Program-made: the position numbers and the translations under genes
Assembly: GCF_036924745.1 (NCBI RefSeq)
Contig: NZ_JAZHSD010000001.1
Span: 4,960,001-5,024,000 of the forward strand
From: Bradyrhizobium sp. AZCC 1693
Lineage (GTDB): Bacteria; Pseudomonadota; Alphaproteobacteria; Rhizobiales; Xanthobacteraceae
DNA: 64,000 bases
Direction of reading: 5' to 3'
The notes under the pieces: generated by a model
The model's database searches: none
What the model was told of the DNA's origin: nothing
The model's input: only the letters and a program-made list of their open reading frames with translations
Part shown: positions 59,775-64,000 of the stretch, piece by piece
How the letters are laid out: every line of letters starts with the position of its first letter
Position numbering within the stretch: the first letter of the stretch is position 1

Positions 59775-61463
59775 ATGACGCTGCGGCTGACGATTTCGCG
59801 CGCAATATTGATTTTTGGACTAGTTACCGCATTGGGCCTCGGTGCCGTGATTGCCACCAGCGTTTACGGGCTGTCGCAGCTCAAGGTCGGCGGTCCGCTC
59901 TACAATCAGATCAAGCTCGGCAACGACCTCATCGCCGACATTCTGCCGCCGCCGGAATACGTCATCGAAGCCTATCTCGAGTCCACCCTCGTGTTGCACG
60001 ATCCGGCGCAGCTTGCGGCGCATCGCGACAGGCTGGCGCAGCTCAAGAAGGAATATGACGAGCGGTGGGATTTCTGGGTCAAATCCGATCTCGATCCGGT
60101 GCTCAAGGGCAAGCTGGTGGAGAAATCCGATAGCGAGGTGCGCCGCTTCTGGACCGCGATTCAGGACGGCCTGCTGCCCGCGCTCGCCAAGGGCGACATC
60201 GCCGCGGCGGCGAAATCCTATGCTGAAATCACCGCGCGTTACACCGCGCACCGCGCCATCATCGACGATATCGTCAAGCAGACCAACGACCAGAACGCGG
60301 CGACGGAAGTCGCGGCGACCGGACGTGTCAGCACATTCACGTTTGTGTTGTGGGGCGTTTCGGCCGCGGTGTTTCTCGTCATCGGCGCAGGTATTTTCGG
60401 CGTGGCATTCGGCGTCATTCGTCCCATCGCGGCAATGACTGACGTGATGAAGGGGCTCGCGGGTGGCGACCTCAATGTCTCGGTTCCGGCGCTCAGCCGC
60501 GGCGATGAAGTGGGCGCCATGGCGCGCGCGGTCCAGGTCTTCAAGGACAACGCCCAGCGCGTTCAGTCGATGGAACAGGAGCAGGCCGGCCTGAAGCTGA
60601 AGGCGGAAGGCGACCGCAAGGCCGCGATGCAGCAGATGGCCGACGGCTTCGATTCCGCGATCGGAAAAATCATCCAGACCGTATCGACCGCTTCCTCCGA
60701 ACTCGAATCATCGGCCGGACAACTGACCAAGACGGCCGAAGTGACCCAGGTGCTGTCGGCAACGGTCGCCTCCGCATCGGAGCAATCCTCGGCCAACGCG
60801 CAGTCCGCCGCGGCGGCCGCGGAAGAGATGGCCTCATCGGTGTCGGAGATCAGCCGCCAGGTGCAGGATTCGCACAAGATCTCCCGCGAGGCGGTGAGCC
60901 AGGTCGAGCAGACCAATGCGCGGATCGCCGATCTCGCCCAGTCCGCCAGCCGGATCGGCGAAGTGGTCAAAATGATCAGCGCGGTCGCCGAGCAGACCAA
61001 TTTGCTGGCGCTGAACGCCACGATCGAGGCGGCGCGCGCCGGCGAGGCGGGACGGGGATTTGCCGTCGTTGCATCCGAGGTCAAGGCGCTTGCCGCGCAG
61101 ACCGCGAAAGCGACCGAGGAAATCAGCGAGCAGATCGGCCAGATGCAGTCGGCGACCAACCAGTCGGTATCGGCGATTCAGGAAATCGGCGGCACGATCG
61201 GCCGCATCGCGGAAATTTCGCAGGCGATCGCGGCAGCGGTGGAAGAGCAGGGTGCCACGACGCAGGAAATCTCGCGCAACGTGCAGCAGGCGGCGCAGGG
61301 AGCCACGCAGGTCGCGGGCAGCATCACGGACGTCAACCGCGGGGCGACCGATACCGGCGCGGCATCGACGCATGTGCACGGGCTGGCCCGGTCGCTGCTC
61401 GGGCAGAGCAATCATCTCAAGGGTGAGGTGGAGAAATTCCTCTCGACCGTGCGCGCGGCGTAA
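59775..61463 (+). CDS. methyl-accepting chemotaxis protein
   Basis: 562 residues from [20 protein letters not shown] (GGAGAAC before the ATG). It has a first transmembrane helix, a periplasmic four-helix-bundle-like sensor (about 32-190), a second helix ([20 protein letters not shown]), a HAMP domain ([20 protein letters not shown]) and the signalling domain with the hairpin tip [20 protein letters not shown]. There is no C-terminal NWETF-type CheR tether. The ligand is unknown. It has no nearby che genes, so it probably feeds a distant chemotaxis cluster. Confidence 0.93.
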   Translation: MTLRLTISRAILIFGLVTALGLGAVIATSVYGLSQLKVGGPLYNQIKLGNDLIADILPPPEYVIEAYLESTLVLHDPAQLAAHRDRLAQLKKEYDERWDFWVKSDLDPVLKGKLVEKSDSEVRRFWTAIQDGLLPALAKGDIAAAAKSYAEITARYTAHRAIIDDIVKQTNDQNAATEVAATGRVSTFTFVLWGVSAAVFLVIGAGIFGVAFGVIRPIAAMTDVMKGLAGGDLNVSVPALSRGDEVGAMARAVQVFKDNAQRVQSMEQEQAGLKLKAEGDRKAAMQQMADGFDSAIGKIIQTVSTASSELESSAGQLTKTAEVTQVLSATVASASEQSSANAQSAAAAAEEMASSVSEISRQVQDSHKISREAVSQVEQTNARIADLAQSASRIGEVVKMISAVAEQTNLLALNATIEAARAGEAGRGFAVVASEVKALAAQTAKATEEISEQIGQMQSATNQSVSAIQEIGGTIGRIAEISQAIAAAVEEQGATTQEISRNVQQAAQGATQVAGSITDVNRGATDTGAASTHVHGLARSLLGQSNHLKGEVEKFLSTVRAA

Positions 61464-61466
61464 GCC

Positions 61467-61982
61467 TCAGCGCTGTCGCGGCGTATGCGACAGGTAGCGA
61501 ACCGTTCGGCTGCCGCCATGGACGCTGGCGGTGCCGACCTCGACAAAACCAAGCGCCGCATGGAAGGCATCGGATGCCGGGTTTGGAGGTGTCTTGTTGA
61601 CCTCGCAGACAACGCGGTCATGCCCGGCGCGGGCGGCGTGCTCAAACAGGTCGTCATACAGCCGCCGTCCGCAGCCGCGTCCGCGCGCCGATGGTGCGAC
61701 CACGATCCGGTCGACATACACAAAGCGCGGATAGCGGGCGTGGAACCAGATGAAATTGGGACTGTCGTATCGGGCGTCCTGATCGAAGGCGAGCAGGAAG
61801 GCATCCAGACGGCCAATCCGTCTTGCGAGGAACGCTTCGCTGATCAGGTATTCGAGCCGTTCTGCCTCCAGCCAGGACAACTCCTGCGCATGCGCGTTGT
61901 TGAGCGCAAGAAGGGCCTTTCCCAGCGCCGCGTCCCGCAACATCTCGGCCGCATCAACTGATCTTGGTTCTGCATCATTCAT
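61467..61982 (-). CDS. GNAT family N-acetyltransferase
   Basis: 171 residues from MNDAEPRSVDAAEMLRDAAL; the frame is open 29 codons further upstream but that part is Arg/Trp-rich and not family-like. The GNAT core is visible: FVYVDRIVVAPSARGRGCGR (acetyl-CoA loop RxxGxG/A) and VCEVNKTPPNPASDAFHAAL, with DAFHAALGFVEVGTASVHGG ending the fold. The acyl acceptor is unknown. It is convergent with the chemoreceptor, with 3 bases between stops. Confidence 0.85.
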   Translation of the reverse strand: MNDAEPRSVDAAEMLRDAALGKALLALNNAHAQELSWLEAERLEYLISEAFLARRIGRLDAFLLAFDQDARYDSPNFIWFHARYPRFVYVDRIVVAPSARGRGCGRRLYDDLFEHAARAGHDRVVCEVNKTPPNPASDAFHAALGFVEVGTASVHGGSRTVRYLSHTPRQR

Positions 61983-62047
61983 CGATCTTGGCGCCCGATT
62001 GGAGACTATGCGTCTCCATATCCAAATCAGGGCGCGTCTCGAAACGC

Positions 62048-62084
62048 AAAAAACGCGGGCCGATCCCAAGGATCACGCCCGCGT
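62048..62084 (-). terminator. intrinsic terminator of the hsp20-DUF1150 operon
   Basis: On the minus strand ACGCGGGC pairs with GCCCGCGT, with inner GATCC/GGATC pairing, followed by TTTTTT (62048-62053). It lies 77 bases after the DUF1150 stop and upstream of the GNAT gene start. Confidence 0.85.
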
Positions 62085-62160
62085 ATGGTGAACTCTCATT
62101 GCGGCCTCAACCGGCCGTCAAGTCAGCGACTGCCGAGCTGATGCGGCAGCACGCGTCGTG

Positions 62161-62427
62161 TCAGTGCACGCTGACGGCCTGAAGCTCGTTGCTCCATGCG
62201 TTGGCGATCGCCGCTTCACGGCTGTCGGTCAGCATGATCGGGGTGCCGTCGGCGGCATGCAGCGCGAACAGTTTCAGCCCCGGCGCGATTTTCGGCGCCT
62301 GCGGAAACAGTCCCGGCACGTCCTCGGAACGGACTTGTTTCACGTAGGCGATGTGGCCTTCACCAAGATGGGCCAGCGCCTCAACGGAAACTTTTTCGGG
62401 TTCGAAGGTAACACTCACGTCACTCAT
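62161..62427 (-). CDS. DUF1150 family protein
   Basis: 88 residues from MSDVSVTFEPEKVSVEALAH with AAGGAG 9 bases before the ATG. HLGEGHIAYVKQVRSEDVPG, then FALHAADGTPIMLTDSREAA and IANAWSNELQAVSVH fit DUF1150, a small alphaproteobacterial family often placed beside hsp20. It starts 49 bases after the hsp20 stop and is followed by a strong terminator, so the two form an operon. The function is unknown, perhaps a partner or regulator of the heat-shock protein. Confidence 0.9.
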   Translation of the reverse strand: MSDVSVTFEPEKVSVEALAHLGEGHIAYVKQVRSEDVPGLFPQAPKIAPGLKLFALHAADGTPIMLTDSREAAIANAWSNELQAVSVH

Positions 62428-62476
62428 GGTCTCGACTCCTTCTGGGTCTAAGCGGTCGAGTCCGCTACTTGTTCCA

Positions 62477-62902
62477 TTATTCGTGCTCATTGATAGCAAT
62501 TGTCTTAACGACCCTTTCAGGCTCCGGCCTGGCGAGGTCGATCGACAACAGCCCGTTTTTCAGATCCGCGCCCAGCACATGCATCCCCTCCGCCAGCACG
62601 AAGGTGCGCTGGAAGTGGCGCGCGGCGATGCCGCGATGGATGTACTGCCGGGCCTTGTCGTCCTGCTGGCGGCCCCGGATCACGAGCTGGTTTTCCTCAA
62701 TGGTCACATCGAGTTGGTCACGGGTAAAACCCGCCACCGCGAGCGTGATGCGCAGCCGTTCGGGCTGGCCGTTGGCACGGTCACACCGCTCGATGTTGTA
62801 GGGAGGATAACCGTCGGCGCCTTTGACGACGCGGTCGAGCGCACGCTCGATTTCGTCGAACCCAAGCAGGAACGGACTGGATAACGAAGGAACACGAGAC
62901 AT
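62477..62902 (-). CDS. Hsp20 family small heat-shock protein
   Basis: 141 residues from MSRVPSLSSPFLLGFDEIER; the ribosome site GAGAGGA lies inside a leader hairpin. The alpha-crystallin domain covers about residues 35-135: PPYNIERCDRANGQPERLRI, FTRDQLDVTIEENQLVIRGR and the C-terminal anchor RHFQRTFVLAEGMHVLGADL. Class A small heat-shock proteins (IbpA-type) hold unfolded clients for DnaK. Transcription starts from a sigma-32 promoter and translation appears to be gated by a ROSE-like thermometer. Confidence 0.95.
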   Translation of the reverse strand: MSRVPSLSSPFLLGFDEIERALDRVVKGADGYPPYNIERCDRANGQPERLRITLAVAGFTRDQLDVTIEENQLVIRGRQQDDKARQYIHRGIAARHFQRTFVLAEGMHVLGADLKNGLLSIDLARPEPERVVKTIAINEHE

Positions 62903-62980
62903 TACAAAGTCCTCTCGAAGCGACTTTGAGGGGCCCTTGCGGCGCCCCATTCAACCGGCCGGCCGACTTGCCGTCCGGTC
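62903..62980 (-). promoter_or_regulatory. ROSE-like RNA thermometer in the hsp20 leader
   Basis: The leader folds into hairpins. The last one (62905-62928, minus strand) has the arms CAAAG and CTTTG, then TCGCT facing AGGA with one unpaired G, and a loop TCGAG. The TCGCT segment fits the UYGCU anti-Shine-Dalgarno of ROSE elements, and AGGA is the ribosome site. An upstream hairpin (62930-62948) has a GCAA tetraloop. A third possible stem uses ACCGG/CCGGT. Heating should open the weak terminal stem. Confidence 0.8.
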
Positions 62981-62988
62981 AAGGAACA

Positions 62989-63017
62989 ATATGGGGGTGA
63001 TTTGGGAACGGTTCAAG
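62989..63017 (-). promoter_or_regulatory. sigma-32 promoter of hsp20
   Basis: On the minus strand CTTG (63017-63014), 18 bases, CCCATAT (62995-62989), close to the RpoH consensus CTTG-N17-CYTATNT; with 17 bases the -10 reads CCCCATA. The leader would be about 80 bases long. Confidence 0.75.
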
Positions 63018-63098
63018 CGCCTCTGAAAGCTGCGTAAATCGGCCGCGGCGGGTTAATTCGCGTTAATCTGGCCTCGTTTTGCGTGACAGGAATGGTGT

Positions 63099-64000
63099 TC
63101 AGGAACCCACCCGCTTGCGGCCGTCGGCGGTAAATAGATGCAGCTTGTCGGGCGCCGCAACGGCCTTGATTCGCTCGCCGATGCCGGGGGCTATGGCGCC
63201 GGGAATTCGCACGATCACCTCGCCCGGCGGCAGTTCGCCCGGAGTGGCGGCGACGCCCTGAACCTCGTGCTGCCGGGTGCCGTAAACAAAAGTTTCGGCG
63301 CCGACGCGCTCGATCGCCTCCACGGTGAGGCCGAGCGCCACGCCGCCGGAAACCGTTTCGTTCGTGATGACGAAATCCTCGGGGCGAATGCCGAGGATGG
63401 CAGCTTCGCCGACGCGGGCATCGCCGGCCAATTGTGACTTCAGTTCGTCGGAGCGCAGCGGCATCAGATTCATCGGCGGGGCGCCGATGAAGGAAGCCAC
63501 AAAGGTGGTCGCGGGCTTCTGGTAGATATCGAGCGGGTTGCCGATCTGCTCGACCTGGCCGCCGTTCATGACCACGAGAATATCGGCCAGCGTCATCGCC
63601 TCGAGCTGGTCGTGGGTGACGTAGATCGAGGTCGTCGAGAGGCGGCGCTGCAATTTGCGGATTTCGACCCGCATGGCGATGCGCAGCTTGGCGTCGAGAT
63701 TCGACAGCGGTTCGTCGAACAGAAACACCTTTGGCTGCCGCACGATCGCGCGACCCATCGCCACGCGCTGGCGCTGGCCGCCGGACAATTGCCGCGGCTT
63801 GCGCTCGAGCATCGCGCCAAGTTCGAGAATGCGCGCGGCTTCTTCCACGCGCGTCTTGATCTCGCCTTCGGCCATGCGGCGGTTGCGCAGGCCGTAGGCC
63901 ATGTTGTTGTAGACGCTCATGTGCGGGTAGAGCGCGTAGTTCTGGAACACCATCGCGATGTCGCGGTCGGCCGGCTCGATCTGGTTGACGACGCGCCCGC
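63099..64000 (-). CDS. ABC transporter ATP-binding protein, UgpC/MalK type (5' end cut)
   Basis: About 300 codons of the C-terminal part are visible and the start lies past the right edge. The upstream residues [20 protein letters not shown], the Q-loop, the signature [15 protein letters not shown], Walker [21 protein letters not shown] and the H-loop [19 protein letters not shown] are present. The C-terminal TOBE/regulatory domain ([16 protein letters not shown]) marks the MalK/UgpC subfamily importing sugars, glycerol-3-phosphate or similar solutes. No other transporter part is in the window. Confidence 0.92.
   Translation of the reverse strand, partial: GRVVNQIEPADRDIAMVFQNYALYPHMSVYNNMAYGLRNRRMAEGEIKTRVEEAARILELGAMLERKPRQLSGGQRQRVAMGRAIVRQPKVFLFDEPLSNLDAKLRIAMRVEIRKLQRRLSTTSIYVTHDQLEAMTLADILVVMNGGQVEQIGNPLDIYQKPATTFVASFIGAPPMNLMPLRSDELKSQLAGDARVGEAAILGIRPEDFVITNETVSGGVALGLTVEAIERVGAETFVYGTRQHEVQGVAATPGELPPGEVIVRIPGAIAPGIGERIKAVAAPDKLHLFTADGRKRVGS

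Noticed and set aside
61467..62069. Longer GNAT protein starting at 62069
   Set aside because: The additional 29 residues would run through the hsp20-operon terminator hairpin and are not acetyltransferase-like, so the start at 61982 was preferred.

Overview
The window is a high-GC chromosomal segment of an alphaproteobacterium. Gene content, protein sequences and gene order point to the Bradyrhizobium/Rhodopseudomonas group (Nitrobacteraceae). The pointers are lptC-lptA-lptB-rpoN-hpf-ptsN, hemW-rdgB-rph next to hrcA-grpE, dnaK-dnaJ followed by a PmtA-type methyltransferase, and many Tat-exported oxidoreductase-type proteins. This placement is inferred from the sequence and no database search was run. 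Most of the window is housekeeping core. I saw no prophage, CRISPR array, intact insertion sequence or rRNA operon.

Layout. 1-6 kb: start of a ComM/YifB ATPase gene, a small membrane protein, a Tat-exported metallo-beta-lactamase-fold hydrolase, AMP nucleosidase and a coiled-coil membrane protein. 4.7-8.5 kb: gshB, yraN and rsmI, divergent from an LpoA-like penicillin-binding-protein activator lipoprotein. 8.5-13 kb: hemW-rdgB-rph divergent from hrcA-grpE. 13-15.5 kb: a small scar (VOC-protein remnant and orphan HTH protein), a Tat-exported nicotinamidase and a secreted protein. 16-20 kb: dnaK-dnaJ behind a heat-shock sigma-32 promoter, then pmtA. 20-25.7 kb: FMN reductase, pyrF, DUF1330, dapB, gpmA, an Ada-like protein, DUF2244 and nth. 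25.7-32.6 kb: a CysZ-like membrane protein, HMG-CoA lyase, then a copper module (copA divergent from csoR around a palindromic operator, with a TonB-dependent receptor behind csoR). 32.7-36.9 kb: a YiiX-like cysteine hydrolase, flavin amine oxidase, a PP-loop ATPase and a TauE-type permease.

36.9-43 kb (minus strand): infC, rpmI-rplT, pheS and pheT. This translation cluster is interrupted twice by small secreted-protein genes on the opposite strand. infC starts with ATT. The rpmI and pheS leaders each contain an intrinsic-terminator hairpin. 43-49.6 kb: hydrolase, NTF2-like protein, acyl-CoA thioesterase, queG, a glutathione transferase, uppP and an NDUFA9-like reductase, separated by several palindromic repeats. 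49.7-52.8 kb: tRNA-Leu(CAG), a small exported protein, a poorly coding stretch of about 0.9 kb and an HD-GYP protein with a degenerate receiver-like domain. 53-59.7 kb: rnd, lptC, lptA, lptB, rpoN, hpf and ptsN. 59.7-64 kb: a chemoreceptor, a GNAT acetyltransferase, an Hsp20-DUF1150 operon, and a UgpC/MalK-type ABC ATPase cut by the window end.

Two networks stand out. (1) Heat shock: hrcA, grpE, dnaK, dnaJ and hsp20 are all present. dnaK and hsp20 have recognisable sigma-32 promoters, and the hsp20 leader ends in a hairpin with the diagnostic features of a ROSE RNA thermometer. (2) Envelope and nitrogen regulation: LPS transport (LptCAB) is contiguous with sigma-54, hibernation factor and PtsN. 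I did not find a clearly undescribed multi-gene system. The best leads are regulatory RNA leaders (rpmI, pheS, hsp20), the possible link between a TonB receptor and copper genes, the exported nicotinamidase, and several dispersed palindromic repeat families.
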